A DNA stretch of 64,000 nt from an uncultured Clostridia bacterium (GCA_948472945.1 CAOKVX010000002.1:62001-126000), one strand, 5' to 3'. Shown: positions 30,366 to 46,554, numbered from the stretch's first letter. Notes: generated from the letters alone by a model not told the origin. Made by a program: numbers and translations.

Positions 30366-30393
30366 CTGCCACAAATATAACGCGACAGCTTTT
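30361..30393 (-). terminator. Terminator-like hairpin after the MATE gene
   Basis: AAAAGCTG pairs with CAGCTTTT (8 bp). On the minus strand TTTTATT follows. It abuts the end of repeat copy A and resembles the hairpin at 29427-29459. Confidence 0.55.
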
Positions 30394-30455
30394 CAAAGCA
30401 TTTTAAATTGTTATATGGCAATGCATTGAATCGATTAATCAGTCTATATCCGGAC

Positions 30456-31832
30456 TTATACCGACTGAAGATATTCCTTTGTCATCATTTTCTTAATATT
30501 GAGTGCAAACAGCACCGTCGCCGTCGATGCGGAAAGTACGTCGGAAATCGGCTCCGCATAATATATTCCCATGACTCCGAAAAAATGCGGCAGTATAATT
30601 GCAAGCGGAATAAGAAGAATCAATTTTCTTAGCACCGCAATGAATATTGACAGCTTTGCCTGTCCCATACTGATAAATGTCGGCTGTATACCGCTCTGTA
30701 TTCCAAACACAAGCATGCCTGCCATAAACACGGGCATACACTCTGCAACAAGACCGATGACTTTGTCGTCCTCCGTAAACATCGAGGCATAAAATGATGG
30801 AAACAACATTGTTGTAAGCGTTAGCACAGATGTAAATGAAAAACTCAGCCCTATAAGCCGTTTGTAAGTCTTTTTCACCCGCTCAAAAAGGCCCGCGCCA
30901 AAATTATAGCTCAGAATCGGCTGCACCCCCTGTGTAAATCCCTGTACAGGAGCAAAAATAAGCATCATGACAGACTGCATTATTGTCAGGGTTCCGACAT
31001 ATATGTCGCCGCCGTACTTCTGAAGCCCCCTGTTTAAGACAAGCGAAATGAGGCACTCCGTAGCGCTCATTATAAACGGTGATAATCCAAGCGCAAATAT
31101 CTGTTTTGTCACATCAAGTTTCAGCCTTATATAATGCGGCTTTATCCGGAGCGATGATTTTTTCCCCCACAAGAATGCAACGACCCATACCGCGCTGAAA
31201 AACTGTGAAATCACCGTTGCAAGCGCAGCGCCTTTTACGCCCATATCAAACACAAATATAAATAACGGGTCAAGCGCTATATTTATTACTGCTCCAATCA
31301 ATACCGAAAGCATCGCCGTCTTCGATTTTCCCTGACATATTATATATGGGTTAAGACCTAGCGCAAGTTCAACAAATATAGTTCCAGCAAGATATATTTT
31401 AATATACTCTGACGCGTAAGGATAGGTAGCGTCACTTGCACCAAACATGTACATAAACGGCTTCTCAAATGAGTAAAAAAACGCCATTATGATAAGCGTA
31501 AATATAATCAGCAGACATACGCCGTTTCCAAGAATTCTCTCAGCATTCTTCTTATCGCCTTTTCCCATTGAAATAGCAGCCAGAGGAGCGCCTCCGCTAC
31601 CTACAAACGCCGAGAAAGCTGACACGAATGTCACAATCGCAAATGTCACCCCCACACCCGTAAGGGCTGTAGAGCCAGCCCCCGGTATGTGTCCTATATA
31701 CATTCTGTCAACGATGTTATATAATATGTTAATGACTTGCGCAATTATTGCAGGAAAGGCCATCCTGAACATAAGCCCCCATATACCGTCAGTTGCCATG
31801 CGCTCCTCAGAGCCTGCTGCTCCAGTAACCAT
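30456..31832 (-). CDS. MATE-family multidrug/cation antiporter
   Basis: 458-residue integral membrane protein with about 12 hydrophobic helices in two similar halves, as in MATE exporters that expel drugs or metabolites using H+ or Na+ gradients. Family marks include FRMAFPAIIAQVINILYNIV with DRMYIGHIPGAGSTALTGVG in helix 1-2 and QGVQPILSYNFGAG in the second half. An AAGGGA ribosome site precedes 31832; a second candidate start at 31799 has GAGGAG only 3 nt away. Substrate unknown. It ends before a hairpin and the dispersed repeat. Confidence 0.93.
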   Translation of the reverse strand: MVTGAAGSEERMATDGIWGLMFRMAFPAIIAQVINILYNIVDRMYIGHIPGAGSTALTGVGVTFAIVTFVSAFSAFVGSGGAPLAAISMGKGDKKNAERILGNGVCLLIIFTLIIMAFFYSFEKPFMYMFGASDATYPYASEYIKIYLAGTIFVELALGLNPYIICQGKSKTAMLSVLIGAVINIALDPLFIFVFDMGVKGAALATVISQFFSAVWVVAFLWGKKSSLRIKPHYIRLKLDVTKQIFALGLSPFIMSATECLISLVLNRGLQKYGGDIYVGTLTIMQSVMMLIFAPVQGFTQGVQPILSYNFGAGLFERVKKTYKRLIGLSFSFTSVLTLTTMLFPSFYASMFTEDDKVIGLVAECMPVFMAGMLVFGIQSGIQPTFISMGQAKLSIFIAVLRKLILLIPLAIILPHFFGVMGIYYAEPISDVLSASTATVLFALNIKKMMTKEYLQSV

Positions 31833-31908
31833 GTTAATGAAAACATCCCTTTCTAAATATAAATTAAGACATACATCTTAACTAAATTCTCAGTTTACAG
31901 TTACATAT

Positions 31909-32451
31909 TTAATTACAGAATTTTAGGATATCCGAAACCTCTTTCCTTTGAGGCATTACAGCCTCCTTAGCCGCATATCCGAGCGCAATCACAGATACAA
32001 TTGTCTCATCGCACGGTATGTCAAGTTTATCCCTTATGATATCGGAATTTCTTATGCCCATTACGAGCGTGTCAAGCCCCATCTCCTTAGCCTTGAGAAG
32101 AAATATTTCATTGTGCAGACCGAGATCATAATATCCCCATCCGTCTCCGCACTCATTCACCGGCGTTCCCGATGATACGTCAAATCCGGCGTTTCCCGAC
32201 ACAAAAGTTGAAACTATAAGGGCTGCGCCTGCCGAATTGTTTATGTTAAACTGCGGCAGACATTCCTTAGCAAATTCACTACACTTTTCCGGGCAAAGAA
32301 TACAGTAATATCTTGCGGTCTCCGAATTTTTCCATGACGGGGCAAGCGTCGCCGCCTTTACTATTTCATTTACCTGTTCTTCAGTCACTGACTTAGACGC
32401 GTCGTAGGAACGTATGCTCCTCCTTGATTCTAACACTTTCTGAAATTCCAT
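31909..32451 (-). CDS. Nitroreductase-family FMN oxidoreductase
   Basis: 180-residue NAD(P)H/FMN oxidoreductase of the nitroreductase fold. The N-terminal ESRRSIRSYDASKSVTEEQV carries the FMN-phosphate arginines, LAPSWKNSETARYY is the flavin-site loop, and GLDTLVMGIRNS and VIALGYAAKE are the usual C-terminal motifs. The physiological substrate cannot be predicted. GGGAGG lies 7 nt before the ATG. It follows the tpiA terminator, so it is likely a separate unit. Confidence 0.9.
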   Translation of the reverse strand: MEFQKVLESRRSIRSYDASKSVTEEQVNEIVKAATLAPSWKNSETARYYCILCPEKCSEFAKECLPQFNINNSAGAALIVSTFVSGNAGFDVSSGTPVNECGDGWGYYDLGLHNEIFLLKAKEMGLDTLVMGIRNSDIIRDKLDIPCDETIVSVIALGYAAKEAVMPQRKEVSDILKFCN

Positions 32452-32516
32452 AAAGTTACCTCCCTGTTATAATTTATTTTCCTGCAAAATTTATTTTGGA
32501 CATAATATATAAAACA

Positions 32517-32549
32517 GGATATCAAGGAAGTCCCGCTTCCCTGATATCC
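32517..32549 (-). terminator. Terminator of the tpiA end of the glycolytic cluster
   Basis: A 14-bp stem with one mismatch (GGATATCA-GGGAAG paired with CTTCC-TTGATATCC) and a 5-nt loop is followed by TGTTTTAT on the minus strand. Confidence 0.75.
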
Positions 32550-32590
32550 CTATTTTACCGCAATTAAAACTATAAGATTTTATGAAAAAC

Positions 32591-33340
32591 CTACTTGTAA
32601 TTAACAATCTTTCCAAAGTCAGCCTTGAGCGACGCACCGCCTACAAGACCGCCGTCGATGTCAGGCTGTGCAAAAAGCTCCGCCGCATTGCCTGCGTTAA
32701 CGCTGCCGCCATACTGTATACGCACAGCATCAGCCGTAGCCTGGTCGTACATCTCTGCGATACAGTCGCGCACACCCTTACAAACCTCCTGTGCCTGCTC
32801 AGTTGTAGCAGTCTTGCCGGTTCCAATTGCCCATATCGGCTCATATGCAATAACCATTGACTTAACCTGATCTGCGGCAACGCCCATAAGGTCGGATTTA
32901 ATCTGAAGACGAATCCAGTCCATAGTAACACCCATCTCTCTCTGCTCAAGAGTCTCACCACAGCAGAGAATAGGAGTAAGTCCTGCCTCAAATGATTTCT
33001 TAACTTTCTTGTTAAGAAGCTCGTCATCCTCTTTAAAGTACTCGCGTCGCTCTGAATGTCCGAGTATTACATATTTTACCCCGGCATCCTTAAGCATTGA
33101 AGCTGATATTTCGCCTGTATATGCACCTTTCTCTTCAAAGTACATGTTTTCAGCCCCAACCTCGACATTAGTTCCTTTAACCGCCTCAACTACAGGGACT
33201 ATATCAATTGCCGGAACACAATATACAACGTCTACATCATCACTTTTTACAACATCTTTAAGCTCGGCACATAATTTAACAGCCTCGCTCGGAGTCATGT
33301 TCATTTTCCAATTTCCTGCAACAATCTTTCTACGCATCAT
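32591..33340 (-). CDS. tpiA: Triosephosphate isomerase
   Basis: 249-residue TIM barrel interconverting dihydroxyacetone phosphate and glyceraldehyde 3-phosphate. Active-site residues are visible: Asn and Lys in VAGNWKMN, His in [10 protein letters not shown], Glu in [15 protein letters not shown], and the phosphate loops YGGSVNAGN and GGLVGGASL. Two adjacent ATGs follow AAGGAG; the second (33337) gives the usual MRRKIV start and either is possible. Third gene of the gap-pgk-tpiA run, only 17 nt after pgk. Confidence 0.97.
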   Translation of the reverse strand: MMRRKIVAGNWKMNMTPSEAVKLCAELKDVVKSDDVDVVYCVPAIDIVPVVEAVKGTNVEVGAENMYFEEKGAYTGEISASMLKDAGVKYVILGHSERREYFKEDDELLNKKVKKSFEAGLTPILCCGETLEQREMGVTMDWIRLQIKSDLMGVAADQVKSMVIAYEPIWAIGTGKTATTEQAQEVCKGVRDCIAEMYDQATADAVRIQYGGSVNAGNAAELFAQPDIDGGLVGGASLKADFGKIVNYK

Positions 33341-33357
33341 TTAATCTCCTTATCAAT

Positions 33358-34563
33358 CTATTTGTCATTAGCTGCCGCTATACCCGGAAGTTCTTTTCCC
33401 TCAAGGAATTCAAGAGAAGCTCCTCCGCCCGTCGAGATATGGCTCATCTTGCTGCCGTAACCAAGCTGGTTAACCGCTGCTGCCGAATCTCCTCCGCCGA
33501 TTATCGTCGTAGCGTCGGCGTCAGCCATAGCCTTTGCCACAGCGAGGGTTCCCTTTGCAAGTATAGGATTCTCAAATACACCCATAGGTCCGTTCCATAC
33601 TACCGTCTTTGCACTCTTGACTGCATCGGCGAACATATCAGCAGTCTTTGTACCTATATCAAGTCCCTGCATATCAGCAGGAATTTTATCTGAATCAACA
33701 ACAGATACTTCTATCTTGGCATCAATCGGCGACGGAAATTCCTTTGTGATTGTTGTGTCAATCGGAAGAAGAAGTTTCTTGCCAGCCTTTTCAGCTTTCT
33801 CCATCATTTCCTTACAGTAATCAATCTTCTCGTCGTCTACAAGTGATGTTCCTATCTCATATCCTTTTGCCTTAAGGAATGTGTATGCCATTCCTCCGCC
33901 TATAATAAGCGTGTCACATTTATCTATAAGATTATTGATAACATTGAGCTTGTCTGCAACCTTTGCTCCTCCAAGAATAGCAACAAACGGTCTCTCCGGA
34001 TTCTCAACGGCATTACCGAGAAAATCTATCTCTTTCTGGTTTAAGTAACCTACAACCGCCGTATCAACGAGGGCGCTCACTCCTACGTTTGAACAGTGAG
34101 CTCTGTGCGCGGTACCGAAAGCATCATTAACAAATACATCGCAGAGTGATGCGAGATCTTTCGAGAAAGCTTCTCCGTTCTTAGTCTCCTCAACACGGTA
34201 ACGGGTGTTCTCCAGAAGAATAACATCACCGTCTTTCATAGCCTCAACCGCTGCCTTTGCGTTAGGTCCAACAACCTCAGGGTCAGCGGCAAACTTAACG
34301 TCCTGTCCAAGAAGTTCGGAAAGTCTCTTTGCAACAGGCGCAAGTGAAAGCTCAGGATTCGGCTCTCCCTTAGGTTTTCCGAGATGAGAGCAGAGTATAA
34401 CCTTTCCTCCGTCAGCGATAAGTTTTTTGATTGTAGGAAGTGCGGCTACAAGACGGTTCTCGTCCGTAATCTGTCCGTCCTTCAAAGGTACGTTGAAATC
34501 ACAGCGCACAAGAACCCTTTTTCCGCTTACATTAATATCGTCAATTGATTTCTTGTTTAACAT
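33358..34563 (-). CDS. pgk: Phosphoglycerate kinase
   Basis: 401-residue ATP-forming glycolytic kinase transferring phosphate from 1,3-bisphosphoglycerate to ADP. The N-domain signature [14 protein letters not shown] and the basic patch SHLGKPKG are present; the C-domain has the nucleotide loops [19 protein letters not shown] and GGGDSAAAV. Start 34563 (MLNKKSIDD) is chosen because AAGGAG lies 7 nt upstream; the frame extends to 34584 without a good site. It is 17 nt from tpiA and about 175 nt from gap, with a hairpin in that gap. Confidence 0.97.
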   Translation of the reverse strand: MLNKKSIDDINVSGKRVLVRCDFNVPLKDGQITDENRLVAALPTIKKLIADGGKVILCSHLGKPKGEPNPELSLAPVAKRLSELLGQDVKFAADPEVVGPNAKAAVEAMKDGDVILLENTRYRVEETKNGEAFSKDLASLCDVFVNDAFGTAHRAHCSNVGVSALVDTAVVGYLNQKEIDFLGNAVENPERPFVAILGGAKVADKLNVINNLIDKCDTLIIGGGMAYTFLKAKGYEIGTSLVDDEKIDYCKEMMEKAEKAGKKLLLPIDTTITKEFPSPIDAKIEVSVVDSDKIPADMQGLDIGTKTADMFADAVKSAKTVVWNGPMGVFENPILAKGTLAVAKAMADADATTIIGGGDSAAAVNQLGYGSKMSHISTGGGASLEFLEGKELPGIAAANDK

Positions 34564-34657
34564 TGTTAAACTCCTTTCTGTCATTTTCCTTCTATAAAAT
34601 TACTATCATTGTAGATATCAATTTTAGCAGCATATTTGACTGCCTTATTACAAAACA

Positions 34658-34681
34658 GGTCCGGCCCATTCAGACCGGACC
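34658..34681 (-). terminator. Hairpin between gap and pgk
   Basis: GGTCCGG and CCGGACC form a 7-bp G/C-rich stem with a 10-nt loop, followed by TGTTTTG on the minus strand. It may be a partial terminator or processing site that lets gap be expressed more than pgk-tpiA. Confidence 0.65.
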
Positions 34682-34737
34682 CTAATGGATCTAATTCTTA
34701 TATAACTTGAACAAAGTCAAATCTCTTAAATCTTCAA

Positions 34738-35754
34738 TTATGCTAACTCTGAGAAGTACTTGATCGTTCTAACCATCTGGCTTGTATATGAATTCTCATT
34801 ATCATACCATGAAACAACCTGTACTTCATAAAGATCGTCTGACACTTTGTTAACCATTGTCTGAGTTGAATCAAAGAGTGATCCAAATCTCATTCCAACG
34901 ATATCGCTTGATACGATTTCATCCTCATTATATCCGAATGACTCCGTAGCTGCTGCTTTCATAGCCGCATTGATTCCGTCAACAGTAACGTCATTTCCCT
35001 TAACAACTGCTGTTAAGATAGTAGTAGATCCTGTTGGGGTAGGAATACGCTGAGCTGCTCCGATAAGCTTTCCGTTAAGCTCCGGAATAACAAGTCCGAT
35101 AGCCTTTGCAGCTCCTGTTGAGTTAGGAACGATATTAACTGCTGCCGCACGTGACCTTCTTAAATCTCCCTTTCTCTGTGGTCCGTCAAGAGTCATCTGG
35201 TCTCCAGTATATGCATGGATTGTACACATGATACCTGACTGGATTGGAGCAAACTTGTTAAGCGCGTCAGCCATAGGTGCAAGACAGTTTGTTGTACATG
35301 AAGCAGCTGAAATGATTGTGTCCTCTGCTTTCAATGTCTCATGGTTTGTATTGTAAACAATTGTAGGAAGGTCATTTCCTGCTGGAGCTGAGATTACAAC
35401 CTTACGTGCGCCTGCATTGATATGAGCCTGAGCCTTCTCTTTTGATGTATAGAATCCTGAACACTCTAATACAACGTCTACTTTAAGGTCTCCCCAAGGG
35501 CAGTTGTTTGCATCAGGGAACGCATAAATTTTAATCTCTTTTCCATCTACGGTGATTGAATCATCACTTGATGTCACCTTATCAGCTAACTCATATTTAC
35601 CCTGTGATGAATCATACTTTAAAAGATGAGCGAGCATCTTTGGGCTTGTTAAATCGTTGATAGCTACTACCTCGTATCCCTCTGCTCCAAACATCTGTCT
35701 GAATGCAAGACGACCGATACGACCAAAACCGTTAATTGCAACTTTTACTGACAT
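34738..35754 (-). CDS. gap: Glyceraldehyde-3-phosphate dehydrogenase
   Basis: 338-residue NAD-dependent dehydrogenase of glycolysis. N-terminal Rossmann motif [14 protein letters not shown], acidic Asp34 typical of NAD preference, catalytic Cys153 in [12 protein letters not shown], and the phosphate-site motifs [17 protein letters not shown] and [19 protein letters not shown] lies 8 nt before the ATG and a strong promoter lies at 35828-35856. First gene of the gap-pgk-tpiA cluster. Its regular codon use fits a highly expressed gene. Confidence 0.98.
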   Translation of the reverse strand: MSVKVAINGFGRIGRLAFRQMFGAEGYEVVAINDLTSPKMLAHLLKYDSSQGKYELADKVTSSDDSITVDGKEIKIYAFPDANNCPWGDLKVDVVLECSGFYTSKEKAQAHINAGARKVVISAPAGNDLPTIVYNTNHETLKAEDTIISAASCTTNCLAPMADALNKFAPIQSGIMCTIHAYTGDQMTLDGPQRKGDLRRSRAAAVNIVPNSTGAAKAIGLVIPELNGKLIGAAQRIPTPTGSTTILTAVVKGNDVTVDGINAAMKAAATESFGYNEDEIVSSDIVGMRFGSLFDSTQTMVNKVSDDLYEVQVVSWYDNENSYTSQMVRTIKYFSELA

Positions 35755-35827
35755 TTTAAATTCCTCCTAATAAGTGTTTTGAAAAATAGTTTGATAGATT
35801 GATATTTTTTCTACAAACTGTATTTTC

Positions 35828-35856
35828 ATTTTACATAATATTTACCAAAATTTCAA
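35828..35856 (-). promoter_or_regulatory. Sigma-A promoter of gap
   Basis: On the minus strand TTGAAA and TAAAAT are spaced by exactly 17 nt, about 75 nt before the gap ATG. No CggR-like operator was recognised nearby. Confidence 0.65.
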
Positions 35857-36021
35857 GGGCTAATTCACATATAAACAGCGCTATTTATAAATTTAATTTA
35901 AAAATAATATAAATTTTAAATAAAACTAAATAGTCGCAGACATATTCCGCCAAAATATATTACTCAAACTCTGCCAAAGCGCGTGCCTCGCCCAATTAAA
36001 TAATCACTTGCTCACATTTGC

Positions 36022-36083
36022 TCTAGCTCAACGGCGCCGAAATACGCAATCCTCGGCGGGTTCAAATTGGCGCCGTTGAGCTA
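36022..36083. repeat. Long palindromic repeat between gap and spo0A
   Basis: TAGCTCAACGGCGCC (36024-36038) is exactly inverted at 36069-36083, a 15-bp stem with a 30-nt loop; the loop itself contains GCCGA/TCGGC pairing. The 17-mer TCTAGCTCAACGGCGCC recurs at 10672-10688. It lies 40-100 nt beyond the spo0A stop but lacks a T-tract, so it is not a standard terminator. No gene is seen in 35755-36123. Confidence 0.6.
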
Positions 36084-36123
36084 ATTGCACGGTATGTTGT
36101 GAATTATGATAATATTATTTGTA

Positions 36124-36933
36124 TTATGCCCTGAGTTTATACTCAAGCCTTATTTTATCCGCAATAAGGGCAACAAATTCAGAATTTGTAGGTTTGCCCT
36201 TTCCGTTATTTATCGTATAGCCAAACAGCTCGTCTATAGTATCCATCTTTCCGCGGCTCCATGCAACCTCTATCGCATGTCTGATTGCCCTCTCAACCCT
36301 GCTCGAAGTTGTTTTGTGCTGCTTTGCAATCGACGGATATAATAATTTCGTAATAGAGTTGAGCATCTCACCGTCGTTTACCGACATCATAATTGCATCC
36401 CTAAGATATTGATAGCCTTTTATGTGTGCTGGAACGCCTATTTCATGGATAATGTTCGTTACGTCAGACTCAAGGTCATGTTCCCTTCTTCCATAGATAC
36501 TTTCACCCGAGCCTCCCGGGGCAGTTATAAATTTTCCTTTAAGGCTTCTCTTAATCTGTCTTATCCTTGAGATAAGCGCGTCATTGTCAAAAGGCTTTAA
36601 TATGTAGTAAGCGGCCCCGAGCTCAAAAGCTTTTTCAGTCACTATTTCCTGGCTGATAGCCGAGACAACTATTATTTCAGGAATGTTAAACTGAGCTCCC
36701 ATCTCATTTTCCATCTCCCTGACTTTCTCCATAACACCGAGGCCATCAAGCTTCGGCATAATAATATCTAGTAGAACGACATCAGGACTAAGTTCATTTA
36801 TCTTCTCAACCGCCTCTATGCCGTCCGCCGCTGTTCCGACGACTTCCATATCATCCTGTGTTTCTACAAGTTCTTTCAAGGATGCAACCATTCTCTCATT
36901 ATCGTCCGTAATCAAAACTTTTATTTTTCCCAT
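36124..36933 (-). CDS. spo0A: Sporulation master regulator Spo0A
   Basis: 269-residue response regulator that commits clostridia and bacilli to sporulation. N-terminal receiver (about 4-125) with acidic pocket LITDDNE and phospho-acceptor Asp56 in [13 protein letters not shown]; conserved Lys in ILKPFDND. The C-terminal Spo0A-specific DNA-binding domain (about 155-269) contains the recognition helix segment [18 protein letters not shown] and ends IRLEYKLRA. It is complete, which implies sporulation potential or a retained stationary-phase role. A near-ideal promoter (36974-37002) and AGGAGG ribosome site precede it. The usual neighbour spoIVB is absent. Confidence 0.97.
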   Translation of the reverse strand: MGKIKVLITDDNERMVASLKELVETQDDMEVVGTAADGIEAVEKINELSPDVVLLDIIMPKLDGLGVMEKVREMENEMGAQFNIPEIIVVSAISQEIVTEKAFELGAAYYILKPFDNDALISRIRQIKRSLKGKFITAPGGSGESIYGRREHDLESDVTNIIHEIGVPAHIKGYQYLRDAIMMSVNDGEMLNSITKLLYPSIAKQHKTTSSRVERAIRHAIEVAWSRGKMDTIDELFGYTINNGKGKPTNSEFVALIADKIRLEYKLRA

Positions 36934-36973
36934 TAATAGGCCTCCTATTTACAATATTTGTAATTTCTTTTAC

Positions 36974-37002
36974 ATTATATCCAGTTTTTACCAATTTTTC
37001 AA
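36974..37002 (-). promoter_or_regulatory. Sigma-A promoter of spo0A
   Basis: On the minus strand TTGAAA and TATAAT are separated by 17 nt, about 40 nt before the spo0A start. No clear sigma-H type promoter or 0A box was picked out by eye. Confidence 0.65.
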
Positions 37003-37048
37003 GTTTTATTTTTCGCATTTTGTGACAAGTAATTTAAAAGCCGCCAAA

Positions 37049-37203
37049 GTCAAATACCCCGCAGCAAGCTACGGGGTATGCCTTAGCTTCTTTTTAGCTT
37101 CTTTTTAGCAAGTTCGCCCCAAGGGGCGGGGTATTTGACCCACGCGCAGTCGCCAACTGTAAGCAAGCTTGCGATTGGCTCGTTGCGTACGCGGGAATAA
37201 AAG
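37049..37203. repeat. Dispersed palindromic repeat, copy B
   Basis: About 155 bp matching 30200-30365: same 14-bp inverted arms (GTCAAATACCCCGC), same inner hairpin, same right end GCGGGAATAAAAG. This copy has a short internal duplication of TAGCTTCTTTT and a shorter, divergent right half. It lies upstream of spo0A, next to a decayed GH78 gene. Confidence 0.7.
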
Positions 37204-37242
37204 TTTTGATATATACTTATTTCACATCCTTACCGGTTGGTT

Positions 37243-37829
37243 CTATGGTTTGTACGCGACTGCAAGCTTACCATTATTCTCTATATTAAAATCATAACCG
37301 CCTGCCGACAACGTAAATTCCGCCGTCCTATGACCATTGTGTACAACCATTTTATTATAAACCACTCCGTGAATTTCCGCCAGCCCCTCCACGGCATCTT
37401 CTTCCACCGGAAGATATAATAATGCGGTTGTCCTCTCCATTATAACTGCTTCCTGCATCCGATGTCGGCTGCAGAATGATGTTTTTAAATCCCGGTTTTT
37501 CCTCGTCCACACTTATTCCTGCCATGTAGCGGTACATCCACTCCACTACCGAGCCGTACGCATAATGATTCCTTACAGACAATCCCGGCCTATATAGATT
37601 CTTCCCCTCTGCCGCTGTCCCATACAGGGCTGTTGTCCTCTGTATACACCTGAATCCGATAAACAATCTGCCTCTCACCGATTACGTTATAGTCCATCTG
37701 CCACTCAAAACGGATGCTGCCGGATTCTATACCTACCGGGCTTTGCATGTAATTTACGGTAAGTCCTTTTAAAGAAGCTGTCTCTGATGACACTGTAACT
37801 GATATATTTTCTCCGATGCCTGAACACAT
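37243..37829 (-). pseudogene. Decayed GH78 alpha-L-rhamnosidase
   Basis: The start (37829, AGGAG 10 nt upstream) is intact and gives the N-terminal rhamnosidase domain: LTVNYMQSPVGI, RIQVYTEDNSPVWDSG. After about 75 codons the sequence jumps, in a second frame, to the family's C-terminal part: RNHYAYGSVVEWMYRYMAGI with FKNIILQPTSD. A third frame ends LYLPVEEDAVEG...TLSAGGYDF. GH78 enzymes are about 900 residues, so roughly three quarters, including the catalytic (alpha/alpha)6 barrel, have been deleted, and two frameshifts follow. Non-functional. Divergent from an equally damaged AraC gene. Confidence 0.85.
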
Positions 37830-37956
37830 TATCCCAAAACTCCTTTTTCTTTTTATGTTATTGTTTGACTTTAACATATCATACATTGTAAAATTACTTA
37901 ATAGACAAAGGTTCATAATATATAAATATTTACAATTATTTTTAGAAAGAAATGTT

Positions 37957-38427
37957 ATGACATTAGACGGGATTAATCCATATATAAGGCTTGTAAACAA
38001 CTATAGCGCAGATTACAGCCATATCCAGCGCGAACGGATAATATATGATTTTGAATTTATCTATATTTTAGGCGGAACGCTTACTATGTATTACAATGAA
38101 AAAAAGTACGATTTAAAAAAATCAGATTTGTTTTATATTAAGCCGGGTGTCAAAAATCATATGGAAACATATGCACGTGAAAATAAAAAGACCCACTGTA
38201 TGCCTTTTGATTGGCAGAGATGTAAGCCCTATGAAGGTTTTGATGTTAAATATATTGACAAATTAAAAAAACGGCGCATCGAAGAAGCCAAACTCCTGCT
38301 GCTTGGCAGTAAAATGTGCATAAACGAAATATCAGATAAGCTTGGTTATTCCAATGCCTTCTATTTTTCTAAATGCTTCAAAAATTTAGCAGGTTACTCT
38401 CCAACGCAATACAGGAATTTGGTGTGA
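37957..38427 (+). pseudogene. AraC-family regulator with internal deletion
   Basis: 156 codons from ATG 37957 (AGAAAG ribosome site nearby). The N-terminal cupin-like sensing part (DFEFIYILGGTLTMYYNEKK, FYIKPGVKNHME) is present to about residue 95. The frame then passes directly to the second half of the AraC DNA-binding domain (RRIEEAKLLLLGSKMCINEI, FYFSKCFKNLAGYSPTQYR). The first helix-turn-helix and linker, about 100 residues, are missing, though the frame stays open. Intact relatives are about 270-290 residues. DNA binding is probably lost or weakened. It likely once controlled the divergent rhamnosidase gene. Confidence 0.75.
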
Positions 38428-38475
38428 ATATTTCAATGCTCTACTCACGGCGCCGCATTCATAGCATTAAATCAA

Positions 38476-45181
<6,706 letters not shown>

Positions 45182-45260
45182 AATTTATCATCCTTTCATT
45201 GCAGGTAGTTATTTGACACCGGCGTACCGGCCTATACATTATCCGGATATTTAGCTGTCA

Positions 45261-46271
45261 CTATTTATGATATACGGTATTTCCCTCTGCTATCTTTGGA
45301 GCAATCCTTGTGATATACTTGTGCGGTTTCTTTTCAATTATATTTATCATTGTCTGCACGCACAACGCCCCCTGCTTCTCAGGAAATAATGACACGGTAG
45401 TAAGCTTTGTGTTCATATATTGTCTTGTATAAGTTCCATCAATCCCCATTACCGATACATCCTCCGGTATGGATAGATTATTTTCCAAAAGCCCGTCCAT
45501 GATTCCGTATGCATATTCATCATTAAAAGCTAATATCGCAGTCGCAGGGTTGTCCATCCTTACATACTCGTAAGCCGCCAGTCTGCCCAGAATGCGAAAA
45601 TCAAAATGCGGATAACCCTGCTCCGGCCTAAACGGTATTCTTATCAAATATTTTTCAGGGTCTATATGTTTGTCCCTGAGCCATCCGACATATGCCGCAT
45701 CCCTTGACGAATATCTGTCATACGGAGTGGCGTATACTATCCGACGATGTCCCATTTTCCACAAATAGTCCATACCCATTTCCACAGCCTTAAACATATC
45801 TATCTCAACCATTGTAACAGATTTTTTGATGTCAACTACATCTCCATAAGCCGCACATAAAACAGGAATATCATAATTCTTTCCATATGTGTTCATGTAC
45901 CCGGCCGCCGCTATCTTACTTGGAAAAATGATACCGTCCGTCATTAATTCCCTGATATCATCCAGCTTAGTATTCCCATCAAATAATATTCTGTAGCCCG
46001 TATCTTTTGCCGCATCTAACATGCCCTGATACATTTGGATATAAAACGGATTCCTGAAGTCGCTGCAAAAAAATATAATCTGTTTTGTTTTCTGTTCCTG
46101 CACGCCTGTATTGGATGAATCGTGGATATAATTAAGTTCTTTGGCTATCTGCAATATTTTCCGCCTTTTATCCTCATCAACATATCCGCTTCTGTTCAGC
46201 GCCCGAGACACTACCGAAACGGATGTACCCGCCAATCGTGCAATATCCTTTCTTGTCACCTTGTCCGCCAT
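45261..46271 (-). CDS. LacI-family sugar-responsive repressor
   Basis: 336 residues. N-terminal LacI helix-turn-helix and hinge (KDIARLAGTSVSVVSRALNR, about 7-50), then a periplasmic-binding-protein-like effector domain (FFCSDFRNPFYIQMYQGMLD, ILAFNDEYAYGIMDGL, VSVMGIDGTYTRQY). It probably represses its own operon with the two GH2 genes until a galactoside-derived inducer binds. A perfect 28-bp palindrome lies 32 nt upstream at the predicted transcription start, a good autoregulatory operator. AAAGGCG precedes the ATG. Confidence 0.93.
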   Translation of the reverse strand: MADKVTRKDIARLAGTSVSVVSRALNRSGYVDEDKRRKILQIAKELNYIHDSSNTGVQEQKTKQIIFFCSDFRNPFYIQMYQGMLDAAKDTGYRILFDGNTKLDDIRELMTDGIIFPSKIAAAGYMNTYGKNYDIPVLCAAYGDVVDIKKSVTMVEIDMFKAVEMGMDYLWKMGHRRIVYATPYDRYSSRDAAYVGWLRDKHIDPEKYLIRIPFRPEQGYPHFDFRILGRLAAYEYVRMDNPATAILAFNDEYAYGIMDGLLENNLSIPEDVSVMGIDGTYTRQYMNTKLTTVSLFPEKQGALCVQTMINIIEKKPHKYITRIAPKIAEGNTVYHK

Positions 46272-46302
46272 GATACACGCCTTTCCCTATATCAAACGAC
46301 AC

Positions 46303-46330
46303 TTAAACTACATTAATTAATGTAGTTTAA
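46303..46330. promoter_or_regulatory. 28-bp perfect palindrome, candidate LacI-family operator
   Basis: Half-site TTAAACTACATTAA is followed directly by its exact reverse complement. It lies 32-59 nt upstream of the LacI-type gene, immediately downstream of a promoter-like pair on the minus strand (TTGAGT, 17 nt, TATCTT; 46330-46358). Bound repressor would block early transcription. The centre is AT rather than the CG seen in many LacI operators. Confidence 0.6.
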
Positions 46331-46368
46331 AGATATCATTTTAATTATTATTACTCAATATAATAATA

Positions 46369-46545
46369 TGTGGTCATGCGACCACATATTGTGTTACTAT
46401 GAAGCTTTCAACTGCGCAGTTAGCAGCCAGCAACGTAAAACGACCAAGAATCCGGCCTCTTTGCCGTAAGGCAGACCTTAATAGGCCGGATTCCGTAACT
46501 ATGGAGCCGTAGGCTTTGTAGTTACCATATTGTTTTATTATTTGC
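46369..46545 (+). ncRNA. Putative structured small RNA upstream of the Abi_2 gene
   Basis: A -10-like TATAAT lies at 46359-46364, with no convincing -35. Hairpins then follow closely. H1 46367-46388: TATGTGGTC/GACCACATA, 4-nt loop. H2: self-complementary AACTGCGCAGTT near 46410. H3 46448-46493: 11-bp stem GAATCCGGCCT/AGGCCGGATTC enclosing TGCC-GTAA-GGCA, a GNRA-type tetraloop on the plus strand. H4 46495-46525: GTAACTA/TAGTTAC enclosing AGCC-GTA-GGCT, followed by CATATTGTTTTATTATTT, like an intrinsic terminator. No open frame fits. The GNRA loop and U-rich tail favour the plus strand, co-oriented with the HEPN gene, which has its own promoter just after. H1 could also end a minus-strand transcript. 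Confidence 0.5.
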
Positions 46546-46554
46546 CGTAAACGC

